Shown here in pieces: positions 24,438 through 33,930 of a DNA stretch of 64,000 nucleotides (the first letter of the stretch is position 1; every line of letters begins with the position of its first letter). Origin of the DNA: Candidatus Thiosymbion ectosymbiont of Catanema sp. Cochon2018 (GTDB taxonomy: Bacteria; Pseudomonadota; Gammaproteobacteria; Chromatiales; Chromatiaceae); the NCBI GenBank assembly GCA_011392765.1, contig WYCW01000005.1, positions 244,454 to 308,453 of the forward strand, read 5' to 3'. The translations under genes were made by a program, and so were the position numbers. The notes under the pieces are model-generated. The model saw only the letters and a program-made list of their open reading frames with translations. It was not told the DNA's origin and made no database searches.

Positions 24438-25043
24438 TTACTCATATTGTTTCACCATTTCTACCAACACCCCGACAATCTTGGTAACGTTTGCAATATA
24501 ATATTCTTGTAAATCGATATAAGCCGTATTATCCTCGTATTTTAAAAACTTCCATGTATTTCCTGTTGTTACCGCACCGTATATAATTGGTAAATGCGAA
24601 CCCTCTTTGTCATTGAATATGCTCGATGCATACATTGCTGCTATACATTGCCCCAACCCGCCGGCAATATACTCATTTTTTGCTTCAACAACAGTAATGA
24701 CAGGGGCGCTCATATAAAACTGCTCCTGTGACTTGCTGATAATAAAATCACAAAAACCGGTTAGGCTTTTTTCTTTATCGACATCGAGGTTGACTCCGGA
24801 AAAGAAGCTGATTTTATTATCTAGTATTCTCCTGACTTCCAGCAACACGTTTGCAATTATCAGCTCTGAACGAATCTTTTCAGTTCCAACAGCCATAGCG
24901 AGTGGCACATTGTATTTTAAGGTGGTCAACAAATAATCACTAATTTGGATTTCCTGTATACAGGAGAACAAATCTCTATCTTCAATCACATTTACATTGA
25001 GTTCTTCCTTGACTCTTTTTAATGTGAAATCACTATATGACAT
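24438..25043 (-). CDS. PD-(D/E)XK-like nuclease-fold protein, second member
   Basis: 201 residues, starting MSYSDFTLKRVKEELNVNVI. The core reads GFCDFIISKS ... VITVVEAKNEYIAGGLGQCI, giving an Asp, then an ExK and a downstream Gln, as in PD-(D/E)XK folds. IIYGAVTTGNTWKFLKYEDN aligns with the same region of the protein at 3814. Related proteins are common in cyanobacteria and filamentous sulfur bacteria without a fixed operon. Low GC suggests transfer. Confidence 0.6.
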   Translation of the reverse strand: MSYSDFTLKRVKEELNVNVIEDRDLFSCIQEIQISDYLLTTLKYNVPLAMAVGTEKIRSELIIANVLLEVRRILDNKISFFSGVNLDVDKEKSLTGFCDFIISKSQEQFYMSAPVITVVEAKNEYIAGGLGQCIAAMYASSIFNDKEGSHLPIIYGAVTTGNTWKFLKYEDNTAYIDLQEYYIANVTKIVGVLVEMVKQYE

Positions 25044-25154
25044 AGACTTACCTACTCAATTTTGGTCACGCCGTCACGGTAGGACGGCCAGTTACCCGCG
25101 GAGTGGATTTCATCACTCATCATTCATCACTTTCTGGTCTCATAGTGGACTCTC

Positions 25155-26072
25155 TCACAAACCTTCTATCTCTTCCCGCGTCAGCTCAGTGTATTTCATG
25201 ATCTTATCCACGGGCTCGCCGGCCTGCTTCATGCTTTTTGCCGTCGCTTTTTTCCCTTTTTCCAGGCCCTTCTCCAGGCCTTCCTCCCGGCCCTTCTCCA
25301 GGCCCTCCTCCCGGCCCTCTTTCTTTCCCTCTATGCGTCCGTCCATGAAGGAGGAATAATACATGCTGGCCTGGTAACGCAACTCTTCGATATGCCATTC
25401 GTAAGCTCGCCTTTCTTCCTCCCCCAGCTTCAGGATATCCAGGACTTCTTTGGCCCTGGCCAGCCCCTTGGCGCGAAATCCTTCCTCGATCTCTTCGTTC
25501 TTCAGAAAATAGATCCACTCATCCAGGGGATCCTTGGCGATGTCGTTGAATTGATTGACCTTCAGAAGATAGTATTCCGGATAGAGCTCATGGGGGTATT
25601 GCTTGCCGAAGAGCGCCTGTTGTTTGTTGTTCAACCGCAGCTCATCCTGGTAATGGATCCCTCGGAATTGGGTTTTTCCATGATAAACATAGTCCTCGCC
25701 ATGTCCCAGATCGAAGTACAGGATATTGATGGAAATCACCTTGACGACATTTCCGTAGCGTTCCGCCTTGGATAAGTGCTCCGTAATTGCCTTGGCGGTT
25801 GCAAACAGGATCCGTTGGAGGTAGTCGAACTCCCTTTCGTACTGGATCTCGATGAGGATGATTTCCTGTTTCCGGTTCCGGACCTTCATATCCACACGAT
25901 TGGATTTGTCGTGGGTATGATCGCGGTTGCTTTCGCTTTCGAGGATCTCCAGGATCTCAATGTCATCCTTCAGCAATTCCGACAAGAAGCCTTCCAAGAC
26001 CTCGTAATTGGCCTTGCTGCGTAGTAAGCGCTTCAGCGCCCAATCGAAGCTGACGAGTTTTCTTTTGTTCAT
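25155..26072 (-). CDS. Rpn-family recombination-promoting nuclease (PD-(D/E)XK_2)
   Basis: 305 residues. The opening KLVSFDWALKRLLRSKANYE and VLEGFLSELL are typical. The catalytic segment NRVDMKVRNRKQEIILIEIQ supplies Asp and ExQ residues. The tail has charged repeats (EGREEGLEKGREEGLEKG) and ends in a KIMKYTELTREEIEGL helix. Rpn proteins cut DNA and promote RecA-independent gene transfer; many copies sit in repeat-rich genomes. The repeats in the tail can change length by slippage. No operon partner. Confidence 0.9.
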   Translation of the reverse strand: MNKRKLVSFDWALKRLLRSKANYEVLEGFLSELLKDDIEILEILESESNRDHTHDKSNRVDMKVRNRKQEIILIEIQYEREFDYLQRILFATAKAITEHLSKAERYGNVVKVISINILYFDLGHGEDYVYHGKTQFRGIHYQDELRLNNKQQALFGKQYPHELYPEYYLLKVNQFNDIAKDPLDEWIYFLKNEEIEEGFRAKGLARAKEVLDILKLGEEERRAYEWHIEELRYQASMYYSSFMDGRIEGKKEGREEGLEKGREEGLEKGLEKGKKATAKSMKQAGEPVDKIMKYTELTREEIEGL

Positions 26073-26203
26073 TTTGCCGTAAACCTCGTTTCGTAATCAT
26101 TCAGCCCACCGATAAGGGAAACTACGAATCCCGCGAATCCGCACGAATCAGTTTTCGCGTAGCCCGTAGGCTGGGTTGAGGTACGAAACCCAGCTATCCT
26201 GTG

Positions 26204-27004
26204 CTAAAAAAGTCTTTCTTTACTTTTTATTTTTAAGTATTCCTCGACTGATATTGGTGGACAAAAGTCAGTTGGCCTCTCCTCGTTTATAAGATATGTT
26301 GTCTCAATTCTACCCGAAGGTTTATTTAGTCTGTGTAACGGAAAAAACTTTGATGGCCTTTTCGGCCTGTTTAAGGAAATCGAGCCGAATGCAACCTTAC
26401 ATTTCTCGTTTTTAATTGGACGGGCAGCAATCCAATTCCCATATAGTTTTCCTCTACTGGGTATTAATAGGATCATACACCCATCATTTTCGAAGGGTTC
26501 ATATCTGTCTTCTTCGAGTTCAGATCCGTTTTCCGGTTTCAATTTCAGACGCCCGATCAGAGAATATTTCATGTATGCTTTATCGTTACTTACTTCGATA
26601 TCTCCGTTTAATTCAGCATCCCCCAAGGGCTCTTTAGTTGGTCTTTCATATATATACACGTATGCTATAATCTTATAGCAAGATGAGGAACGATTCATTT
26701 TGGGGCGGATAGAACGATTTATTTTTGCATGGATAGTATAGAGCATATCAAGATCACATTCCGGATCCAGTTTGGAGTTACCACAGATGAGGTCCTGAGC
26801 ACTCCCCTCATATATCCCATCGAGTTCACTAATTAGATTCATGAGCCGCGTTGGTAATTTAAAAAAGAAAGAAATAATAATGCTACCAGCAATACCAGCA
26901 ATACCAGCAATACTGGCAATACTGGCAATACTGGCAATACTGGCAATAGTGCCAGTCAAAATAGCATGCTCGTTAATGAGGGTGTAAATATCATTAATTG
27001 TCAT
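26204..27004 (-). CDS. Membrane-anchored hypothetical protein with 9-bp repeat tract
   Basis: 266 residues from the ATG at 27004, spaced 9 bases from AAAGGAG. Residues about 12-40 form a transmembrane helix built from an Ile-Ala-Ser/Gly repeat (IASIASIASIAGIAGIAG), encoded by seven 9-base units at 26885-26947. The rest is a cytosolic mixed alpha/beta region with an aromatic-rich strand (YKIIAYVYIYERPTKEP), reminiscent of SAVED/effector-like C-terminal domains, but I recognise no family. Copy-number change would lengthen the helix by 3 residues without shifting frame. Confidence 0.55.
   Translation of the reverse strand: MTINDIYTLINEHAILTGTIASIASIASIASIAGIAGIAGSIIISFFFKLPTRLMNLISELDGIYEGSAQDLICGNSKLDPECDLDMLYTIHAKINRSIRPKMNRSSSCYKIIAYVYIYERPTKEPLGDAELNGDIEVSNDKAYMKYSLIGRLKLKPENGSELEEDRYEPFENDGCMILLIPSRGKLYGNWIAARPIKNEKCKVAFGSISLNRPKRPSKFFPLHRLNKPSGRIETTYLINEERPTDFCPPISVEEYLKIKSKERLF
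26885..26947. repeat. 9-bp tandem repeat, 7 copies
   Basis: Units ACCAGCAAT (three) then ACTGGCAAT (four), in frame, within the transmembrane helix coding region of the gene at 26204-27004. Confidence 0.9.
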
Positions 27005-27191
27005 TCTCATTTTCTCCTTTGATCTTGAATGCCTCAACCCAGTCTACCCACTTGCCTTTTCGTTGTAAATGACTTCATGAGTTTCACCTGCGTGCACTTT
27101 TCGCGTAGATTCGCGTGATTCGTAGTTTTCCTCTCTTTTATCAACGGGTAACGCTTAACTTAAGCGCGTCGCATTCATCATTCCGCATTCA

Positions 27192-27773
27192 TCACTCATC
27201 ACTATTTCCCGCTACGGACATGCGCGCAAAACTCGCCTGCAGGCTGGATTCCGAATCGATCAGAAATTGACCGGAGACCACCACTGTGTCGTCCTCGTCC
27301 AGGCCGGAGAGGATTTCCACCGCGCCGCCCTGGTGCATACCGGTCGCCACATCCACCGGCCGGAACCGGCCTGCTCCGAGGGCCAGGACCACGCTCTCGC
27401 GCTCGCCGGTAACGATGAGCGCCTCGCTCGGTATCTTGAGCACACCCTTCCTGGGACCACCGTGGATCACCACCTCGGCGAACATATTCGGCTTCAGCAG
27501 GTGGTTCGGGTTGGGAAAGACCAAGCGGACACGCAGGGTCCGGGTCTTGGGGTCCAGGTCGGGATAGAGATAGTCCACGACGCCCTTCCACTGCTTGCTC
27601 GGATAGGCGGGCACCCGGATCTCGGCCTCGAGCCCGAGCCGCAGCCAGGCGATCTGGTGTTCGAAGACATCCACCAGGACCCATATCTGACTCGAATCGG
27701 CGATGGTGAACATCTCCGTGTCCTTGCTCACATACATGCCGTCGCGGGCCATCATCTGCTCAAACGATACCAT
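27192..27773 (-). pseudogene. CusB/HlyD-type efflux adaptor, C-terminal half
   Basis: About 194 codons match the lipoyl and beta-barrel part of RND membrane-fusion proteins: ARDGMYVSKDTEMFTIADSS, IWVLVDVFEHQIAWLRLG, PKTRTLRVRLVFPNPNHLL and the final ASFARMS tail. The N-terminal signal, first lipoyl half and alpha-hairpin are missing; upstream DNA is a repeat that also occurs near 54660. No CusA-type pump or outer-membrane partner follows, so this is an orphan fragment. Confidence 0.75.
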
Positions 27774-27955
27774 ACGCCTCGTATATCGGTTGCCGAACCG
27801 AAATGGCAAGGCGAGGGTCGGTTCTGAAGATCTCTCCCTACGGTCGAGATGACATTCCCTCTTTGCCCCCACGCAATCTGCGGATTCAAAACACAAACAT
27901 GATCGAGAAGGGGAGGGTATACTTCAATCGCGTATTCGATACATCCATTGGCACC

Positions 27956-28261
27956 ATGAATCTTGCGGCAGAAGACATCCGGTTCATCAAGGAGCACCTC
28001 GGGGAGCGGCTTACCGAGCAGTCGTTGGGCAAGCCGCCGGCGGTCTATGAGATCGAGCTGCGCGAACGGATGATACGGGTGGAGGAGATGGACCGGCGCT
28101 TCGAGGCTATGCAGAAGGAGATGGACCGGCGCCTTGATGCCGTCGAGAGGCGTTTCGAGATGCTGACCCAGCGTATGGATTCGTTCATGCTCTGGTTGTA
28201 TGCCATTATCTTGACCGTGGGCGGTCTCATCACCGTGGCGGCACTCAAGCTATTGCCCTGA
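27956..28261 (+). CDS. Coiled-coil protein with C-terminal membrane anchor, paralog 2
   Basis: 101 residues from the ATG at 27956 (NLAAEDIRFIKEHLGERLTE). It is closely related to the protein at 23663: same SLGKPPAVYEIELRE region, same coiled coil (MDRRLDAVERRFEMLTQRMD) and same single transmembrane helix, with a 6-residue insertion (IRVEEM) before the coil. The ATG at 27899 in the same frame would add 19 residues and cannot be excluded. The C-terminus is intact. Confidence 0.6.
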   Translation: MNLAAEDIRFIKEHLGERLTEQSLGKPPAVYEIELRERMIRVEEMDRRFEAMQKEMDRRLDAVERRFEMLTQRMDSFMLWLYAIILTVGGLITVAALKLLP

Positions 28262-28576
28262 GCTGAAAATCCGAACCCTTCCTGTCCTGATAACTCCCCA
28301 TTGATGCTGCATATCTGCAGCGCTCGATAGGGTGTCGTAAAAGCTGGTAAGTCCGTCCTCCAAACGGCATCGGGTCCGTGAAAACCAGCGACCCGACACC
28401 CCACCGTCGTTAAATGAGCGCTGGCACCTAGAGCAGGCAGCGGCGATTCCCGCAACTTGTCCTCCCTGGCGCCTGGATTCCGGCGTCCCAGCCGGAATGA
28501 CGACCTGCAGTTCAGGCCTGGTTGACGCGCTTGTTAGGCTAGATATCCCCGAAAAGGGGGGCGCCCTATGCCTTCC
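28262..28576. other. Intergenic region without gene
   Basis: It contains two short palindromic pieces (GGGTGTCGTAAAAGCTGG and a CCCGACACCCC partner; GGATTCCGGCGTCCCAGCCGG) and no frame that looks coding. It may hold the transcription ends of the two convergent neighbours. Confidence 0.5.
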
Positions 28577-30700
28577 CTATAGCTTCACCCGTGTCTGGGA
28601 ATATCTGTAGCCTGGAGCCGAGACGCAGACATAGAGAAAACGCCGGAACGTAGGAAGCCGCGACGGAGTTAGCCGTAAGTCGCTTACCGGTATGCTTATA
28701 CGCCTTGAGGAAACAGAGGCGCGCTTCACCAGTTTTCCTTGGTACCAGATGGTGACCACCGCCTCCGCCGGGGTAGGGCTGATGCGGATGTTTAGGTTGT
28801 TGTGTCGGATGCTGGCGCTCAGCCTGATTGGCACAGGTTCCTCTGCCCAAAGTTGCAATGTGGGGTCACCCACCACATGGTAGATTTCGAAGTGGTTCTT
28901 AACCCCAGCATCAGTGCCGTGTGCCACCAGCAGGTAGGATTTCGCATAGTTGAGGATATCGCCGAGGCGGTTATGCTTGATCGCATAGCTAGCGTTGGTG
29001 CCCGGAAAGCCAGCGATGATACCCGGCCACATGGCGTCGAATAGACCCTTCATGAGACTGTCATTACGCCAGGTGCCAGATAACTCGGTGGCAGCAACCA
29101 ATGAAGGGGCACCCCCCTTCAGTTCCATGATGTCCTCAGCGAAGCTGTCGCTGGGATTGTGGTCGAAGCGGCCGGTTAGGCAGTTGATGCTGTAAAAGAT
29201 TGACGGGTAGCGGCTCGATATAGACTCTAAATGGTCCTTGGTGAAAGAGGGATGGGACCAGCCCGTCTCGTTGCCATGATCCCGGTGGCCTACCACTAGT
29301 TGACCCTCGGAGGTTGCGGAGATCAGCATATCTGTGGCGTCGTCACTTTCCACGATGGCGTTGCGCACCTCTGTCGGAACCGCTGTACCGTCCTTGTGTT
29401 TTTGCGGATTGGGGTTGTTGGAAACATATACCCGTTCAACGGAAAAACCGAGGGAGATCATGTGGTTACGAATGCCCTCCATGGTCTTCATGTAGGCCCG
29501 GTTAGCGCGCCCGTCTTGGGGCCAGTCATCCTGGAAATACGCCGCAAAGGTCATGCGCTGGTAGTAGTCGGGGTCGCAGGGTGGGGTTCGCTCGTAGTCG
29601 ATGATCTGCTGCACTACCGCTTTCGCGTCGTCCAGCGAATCGACAGGGATTCGGCCGCCGGATACCCAGGGCAGTACGCAATCGCTGGCGTTGGCAGCAT
29701 CTTTCTTGGTGAAATAGTAGTGGTCGGTGGTAGTTCCCTCACGCTCCTCCGACGCAATGGCCGCGACATCGCCGAATAGTAGTACATAGCGAAGGCGGGA
29801 CATAAAAAACTTGCGGCGGTTCCGGATATATTTCTTGATCTTGTCCACCGAGTTGCCCGCAGTTGCGATGGACACGGTTTCGGTGATCAGGCCTTTGCGG
29901 TTCTTCCAGTCAGCCAGTAGTTCTGCTGCACTCTTCAGTTTGTCATCATAGATAATGAGAAACTCGGGGCCTCGGGATCGAATCACTATGGGACCAGGTA
30001 TACGGTTTACCGGCATCCGCTCGGCGATACGACGACGTGGATTGAGGACTAGATTACCGTAACCCTCGCGGTTCACGGCCAGATCCATCAGGGGGAATTC
30101 CTCCATGTCCTCCTTGTCTGCTTCCTTTGCGATCAACTTGATGGTTACTTTGATGTTGCTATAGCCCACCAGTTGCCGTTTGCCCGCGCTGTACTGGAGT
30201 GGACGCACGTGGATCGCTAGCACTTTGTAATCGTCCAAGTTTTGTGGCTCGCCGACCTGCACCACGTCCGCTGGATACAGGGTGTCTTTTCCGTAGGTCT
30301 CGGTGTCGTATTCGAATTCCCCCATTTCATCGGCCTTGTCGGTGGCCTGCTCTTGGGCCGGTGTGATCAAAATATCATCGAACTTGACCGGTTTGCTCTT
30401 TCTGCTGCTGATTTCATAGTCGCAACCAGGCGGGATCTGTACGAAACGTCCGAACGAGGGCAGGAGCGGCTTGCCGCTCTCGGACACAAACCCGGCTCCC
30501 GAGATTCCTATTTCCTTGAACGGGAGGGTTTGGTCATCCATCTGCTGCTCGTTATCGCCCACAGTGAAGCCAGGGAAGATATAATTTATCTCGATATGGT
30601 CTTCCCTTTCTTCCACCGATACCACCGGTTTCTCCGAATACAGCTTCAGATCGAATTCGACAGGCAATCCTGCAGGGGATAGAGATAGAAACTCAGACAT
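28577..30700 (-). CDS. Gingipain-like cysteine peptidase (C25 family) without signal peptide
   Basis: 707 residues. The central region follows the C25 caspase-like fold: GPEFLIIYDDKLKSAAELLA, RNRRKFFMSRLRYVLLFGDV, WVSGGRIPVDSLDDAKAVVQ, the catalytic His (His472 or His475 in VVGHRDHGNETGW) and Cys507 in SINCLTGRFD, 32-35 residues apart as in gingipains. An N-terminal C25-propeptide-like domain precedes it and an Ig-like beta domain (about 620-707) follows. There is no signal peptide, unlike secreted gingipains, so the enzyme may act inside the cell. It is divergent from nap and shares a 320-base intergenic region with an FNR-type site. Confidence 0.8.
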   Translation of the reverse strand: MSEFLSLSPAGLPVEFDLKLYSEKPVVSVEEREDHIEINYIFPGFTVGDNEQQMDDQTLPFKEIGISGAGFVSESGKPLLPSFGRFVQIPPGCDYEISSRKSKPVKFDDILITPAQEQATDKADEMGEFEYDTETYGKDTLYPADVVQVGEPQNLDDYKVLAIHVRPLQYSAGKRQLVGYSNIKVTIKLIAKEADKEDMEEFPLMDLAVNREGYGNLVLNPRRRIAERMPVNRIPGPIVIRSRGPEFLIIYDDKLKSAAELLADWKNRKGLITETVSIATAGNSVDKIKKYIRNRRKFFMSRLRYVLLFGDVAAIASEEREGTTTDHYYFTKKDAANASDCVLPWVSGGRIPVDSLDDAKAVVQQIIDYERTPPCDPDYYQRMTFAAYFQDDWPQDGRANRAYMKTMEGIRNHMISLGFSVERVYVSNNPNPQKHKDGTAVPTEVRNAIVESDDATDMLISATSEGQLVVGHRDHGNETGWSHPSFTKDHLESISSRYPSIFYSINCLTGRFDHNPSDSFAEDIMELKGGAPSLVAATELSGTWRNDSLMKGLFDAMWPGIIAGFPGTNASYAIKHNRLGDILNYAKSYLLVAHGTDAGVKNHFEIYHVVGDPTLQLWAEEPVPIRLSASIRHNNLNIRISPTPAEAVVTIWYQGKLVKRASVSSRRISIPVSDLRLTPSRLPTFRRFLYVCVSAPGYRYSQTRVKL

Positions 30701-30847
30701 GATAATTTCTCCTTTCTTGAAAGAGTTTGTAATGCAAGCAACTCATGTCAAAGGACCATTATGGCGGTCTGTGAACTTTTCCCTCCTTACATAGCAACAT
30801 GCAATCTGCGGCTTCTATACCATAAAGAACATAAAATTGCGCATATG

Positions 30848-30861
30848 TTGATCTCGATCAA
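30848..30861. promoter_or_regulatory. FNR/ANR-type binding site
   Basis: TTGATCTCGATCAA is a perfect match to the FNR consensus TTGAT-N4-ATCAA. It lies 148 bases upstream of the C25 peptidase start and 161 bases upstream of napD. Oxygen-responsive control of nap by FNR is well known. The extra distance to napD is largely due to an inserted hairpin at 30903-30955. Confidence 0.75.
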
Positions 30862-30902
30862 TTTCTCTTTAAATTAAGAGAAGAGTAGCGAGCCGCATCC
30901 CG

Positions 30903-30955
30903 CACCATGAATGGACACGAATCCACACGAATTCGTGTCCATTCGTGGTTCGAGG
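30903..30955. repeat. Dispersed ACGAATCCACACGAAT hairpin
   Basis: ACCATGAATGGACACGAATC pairs with the complementary ATTCGTGTCCATTCGTGGTT arm. It sits between the FNR-type site and napD and may affect the leader RNA. Confidence 0.7.
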
Positions 30956-31021
30956 CGGGTTTCTTTCTTTGCCCGCAATGGGCGGCCAAAATGGCATGGA
31001 ATTTGCTTACTAGCAAGACCC

Positions 31022-31264
31022 GTGAACATTTGCAGTCTCATCGTCCACACTCGCCCCGACCGGGTGCGGGTGGTGGAGCAGGGGTTGCTGGATCTGCCCG
31101 GCGTGGAGATTCACGGCGGCCGGGCGGAGGGAAAGCTGATCGTGACGGTGGAAGACGTCGGCCAGGGCAAAGTTGCCGATACCTTGACATCCATCAATCG
31201 CGTGGAAGGCGTCATCAACACGGTCCTGATTTACCATTATGATGAAGGGCACCTTGAAAAATAG
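31022..31264 (+). CDS. napD: NapD, chaperone for NapA Tat signal; C-terminus from a MITE
   Basis: 80 residues from GTG at 31022 (NICSLIVHTRPDRVRVVEQG). NapD is a ferredoxin-fold chaperone that binds the NapA signal peptide and delays export until the cofactor is loaded. LLDLPGVEIHG and VEGVINTVLIYHYDE are the family strands. The last residues GHLEK and the TAG stop are encoded by the 99-bp MITE at 31247, so the native end is replaced but the core is whole. The frame open from 30911 is repeat-derived upstream. Confidence 0.85.
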   Translation: MNICSLIVHTRPDRVRVVEQGLLDLPGVEIHGGRAEGKLIVTVEDVGQGKVADTLTSINRVEGVINTVLIYHYDEGHLEK

Positions 31265-31345
31265 GTATTTTCACCAATCAAGCAACTCTAAGCCATTGAT
31301 TGTTAGGGTGTGCCGTAGACGAAAGTCGCATTTTTCAAAGTGCCC
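31247..31345 (+). mobile_element. 99-bp MITE, copy 4, at the napD stop codon
   Basis: Same ends as copies 2 and 3; flanks are TGAA and TAAA, an imperfect 4-bp duplication. Read in one frame its end encodes GHLEK then stop, which now terminates napD. NapA starts 30 bases further on. Confidence 0.85.
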
Positions 31346-31374
31346 TAAAGACGATTTAGCGGAAGAGGTCGATC

Positions 31375-33930
31375 ATGAAAATCACTCGGCGTGAATTCAT
31401 CAAATCCCAGGCCGCCGTGGTGGCCGCAACGGCGGCGGGCGTCACCCTGCCGCTGAGCACCACCGCCATCGCGGAGAAAGGCGACGAAGGGGTGCGTTGG
31501 GACAAGGCCCCGTGTCGTTTCTGCGGCACCGGTTGCAGCGTTCTGGTGGGGACCAAGGACGGCAAGATCGTGGCCAGCCAGGGCGACCCGGAGGCCCCGG
31601 TCAACCGCGGGCTCAACTGCATCAAAGGTTATTTTTTGCCGAAGATCATGTACGGCCAGGACCGGCTGACCCAACCCCTGCTGCGCAAGAAAGACGGCCA
31701 GTATGCCAAGGACGGGGAGTTCGAGCCCGTGTCCTGGGACGAGGCGTTCGACGTCATGGCCACCAAGTGGAAGGAGGCCATCGCCAAGGACCTGAAAGAT
31801 AACGCGGACAAGCCCGCCGACCAGTTGACCTCCCGCGTCGGCATGTTCGGCTCCGGCCAGTGGACGGTGTGGGAGGGCTATGCCGCCTCCAAGCTCATGA
31901 AAGGGGGGCTGCGCTCCAACAACCTGGACCCCAACGCCCGGCACTGCATGGCCTCCGCCGTGGTGGCCTTCATCCGCGCCTTCGGCATCGACGAGCCCAT
32001 GGGTTGCTACGACGACCTGGAGCACGCGGATGCCTTCGTCCTCTGGGGCGCCAACATGGCCGAGATGCACCCCATCCTGTGGTCGCGTCTCACTGACACG
32101 CGCCTGACCAAGCCGGGGTGTGAAGTCCACGTGCTCTCCACCTTCGAGAACCGCTGCTTCGAGCTGGCGGACAACCCGATCGTTTTTATCCCCCATACGG
32201 ACCTGACGATCCTCAACTACATCGCCAATTACATCATCCAAAACAAGGCCTATAACCAGGCGTTCATCGACCAGCACGTGAACTTTACCAAGACGCCCAC
32301 GGACATCGGCTACGGCCTGCGCCCGGAACACCCGTTGGAGCAGGCGGCGAAGAATGCGGGCAAGGGCAAGCTCACCAGGATCGGCTTCGAGGAGTACGCC
32401 GAGTCCGTTTCTCCCTATACCCTGGATAAGGCCCACGAGATGTCCGGGGTGCCCAAGGAACAACTGGAGCGTCTGGCCAAGCTGTACGCCGATCCGAATA
32501 AGAAGATCGCTTCCTATTGGACTATGGGTTTTAACCAGCACACCCGCGGGGTGTGGGTCAATGGGCTCCTGTACAACGTCCATCTGCTCATGGGCAAGAT
32601 CTCCGAGCCGGGCAACAGCCCTTTTTCACTCACCGGCCAGCCCTCGGCCTGCGGTACGGCCCGCGAGGTAGGCACCTTCGTCCATCGCCTGCCGGCGGAC
32701 CTGGTAGTGAAAAAGCCCGCGCACCGCGCCTTCTCCGAGGGGGTCTGGCAACTGCCGGAAGGGACCCTGAACGGCAAGGTGGGCTATCACGCCGTGGTCA
32801 TGCAGCGCATGCTCAAGGACGGCAAGATGAACTGCTACTGGCAACTGTGCAATAACAACATGCAGGCCGGACCCAATATCAACGAGGAGATGTACCCCGG
32901 CTGGCGCAACCCGGACAACTTCATCACGGTCTCCGACCCCTATCCCACGGTCTCCGCCCAGGCGGCGGACCTGGTCCTGCCCACGGCCATGTGGGTGGAG
33001 AAGGAGGGCGCCTACGGCAACGCCGAGCGGCGCACCCAGTTCTGGCGTGAGCAGGTGGCGGCGCCGGGGGAAGCCAAGTCGGATCTGTGGCAGATCATGG
33101 AGTTCGCCAAGCATTTCAAGGCCGAGGAGGTCTGGCCCGAGGAGCTGATCGCCAAGAAGCCCGAGTATCGCGGCAAGACCCTCTACGACATCCTCTTCGC
33201 CAACGGCACAGTCGATAAGTTCCCCTATGAGGGAAAGATCCTCGACGACCGCGGCAACGAGTATCAGAACCACGAGAGCGAGTATTTCGGCTACTACGTC
33301 CAAAAAGGCCTGTTCGAAGAGTACCGGCTCTTCAACTCGGCGCCCGATATTCCGAAAAAAGGCCATGAAATGGCCGAGTTCGACACCTACCACAAGGTCC
33401 GCGGCCAACGCTGGCCGGTGGTCGACGGCAAGGAGACCCTGTGGCGTTTCCGCGGCGGCTATGATCCCCACGTGGCGGGGGACCGGACGGCTCTCGACTT
33501 CTACGGCAATCCGGACGGTCGGGCCAACATCATCTTCGCCCCCTATGAGCCGCCGGCGGAGAGCCCGGATAAGGAGTACGACCTGTGGCTATGCACCGGG
33601 CGCGTGCTCGAGCACTGGCATTCGGGCTCCATGACCCGGCGGGTGCCCGAGCTCTACCGGGCAGTTCCGGACGCGGTGCTTTTTATGCACAAGAAAGATG
33701 CCAGGAAGCGCAGGCTCAGGGACGGCCAGATGGCCAAGATCACCACGCCCCGTGGCGAAATCACGGCGCGGGTCGAGACCCGCGGGCGCAACCGTCCACC
33801 GGAGGGTCTGGTGTTCATCCCCTGGTTCGACGCTTCCCGGTTGGTGAACAAGCTGATCCTGGATGCCACCGATCCCCTATCGAAGCAAACGGATTTCAAG
33901 AAGAACATCTGCAAGGTGGCCAAAGTGTAG
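31375..33930 (+). CDS. napA: Periplasmic nitrate reductase, catalytic subunit NapA
   Basis: 851 residues. A Tat signal ([19 protein letters not shown]) directs folded export. The [4Fe-4S] cluster is bound by Cys47, Cys50, Cys54 and Cys82 (CRFCGTGC ... LNCIKGYF), and the Mo-bis-MGD ligand is Cys191 in [14 protein letters not shown] [10 protein letters not shown]. The C-terminal molybdopterin domain ends HLGFxx-like NICKVAKV. It reduces nitrate to nitrite using electrons from NapB, NapC and the quinone pool. AAGAGGT precedes the ATG. The last 23 codons are repeated after the stop (34053-34121). Confidence 0.97.
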   Translation: MKITRREFIKSQAAVVAATAAGVTLPLSTTAIAEKGDEGVRWDKAPCRFCGTGCSVLVGTKDGKIVASQGDPEAPVNRGLNCIKGYFLPKIMYGQDRLTQPLLRKKDGQYAKDGEFEPVSWDEAFDVMATKWKEAIAKDLKDNADKPADQLTSRVGMFGSGQWTVWEGYAASKLMKGGLRSNNLDPNARHCMASAVVAFIRAFGIDEPMGCYDDLEHADAFVLWGANMAEMHPILWSRLTDTRLTKPGCEVHVLSTFENRCFELADNPIVFIPHTDLTILNYIANYIIQNKAYNQAFIDQHVNFTKTPTDIGYGLRPEHPLEQAAKNAGKGKLTRIGFEEYAESVSPYTLDKAHEMSGVPKEQLERLAKLYADPNKKIASYWTMGFNQHTRGVWVNGLLYNVHLLMGKISEPGNSPFSLTGQPSACGTAREVGTFVHRLPADLVVKKPAHRAFSEGVWQLPEGTLNGKVGYHAVVMQRMLKDGKMNCYWQLCNNNMQAGPNINEEMYPGWRNPDNFITVSDPYPTVSAQAADLVLPTAMWVEKEGAYGNAERRTQFWREQVAAPGEAKSDLWQIMEFAKHFKAEEVWPEELIAKKPEYRGKTLYDILFANGTVDKFPYEGKILDDRGNEYQNHESEYFGYYVQKGLFEEYRLFNSAPDIPKKGHEMAEFDTYHKVRGQRWPVVDGKETLWRFRGGYDPHVAGDRTALDFYGNPDGRANIIFAPYEPPAESPDKEYDLWLCTGRVLEHWHSGSMTRRVPELYRAVPDAVLFMHKKDARKRRLRDGQMAKITTPRGEITARVETRGRNRPPEGLVFIPWFDASRLVNKLILDATDPLSKQTDFKKNICKVAKV

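Noticed and set aside
31345..32583. 412-residue minus-strand frame across napA
   Set aside because: Antisense shadow of napA with no recognisable domain.
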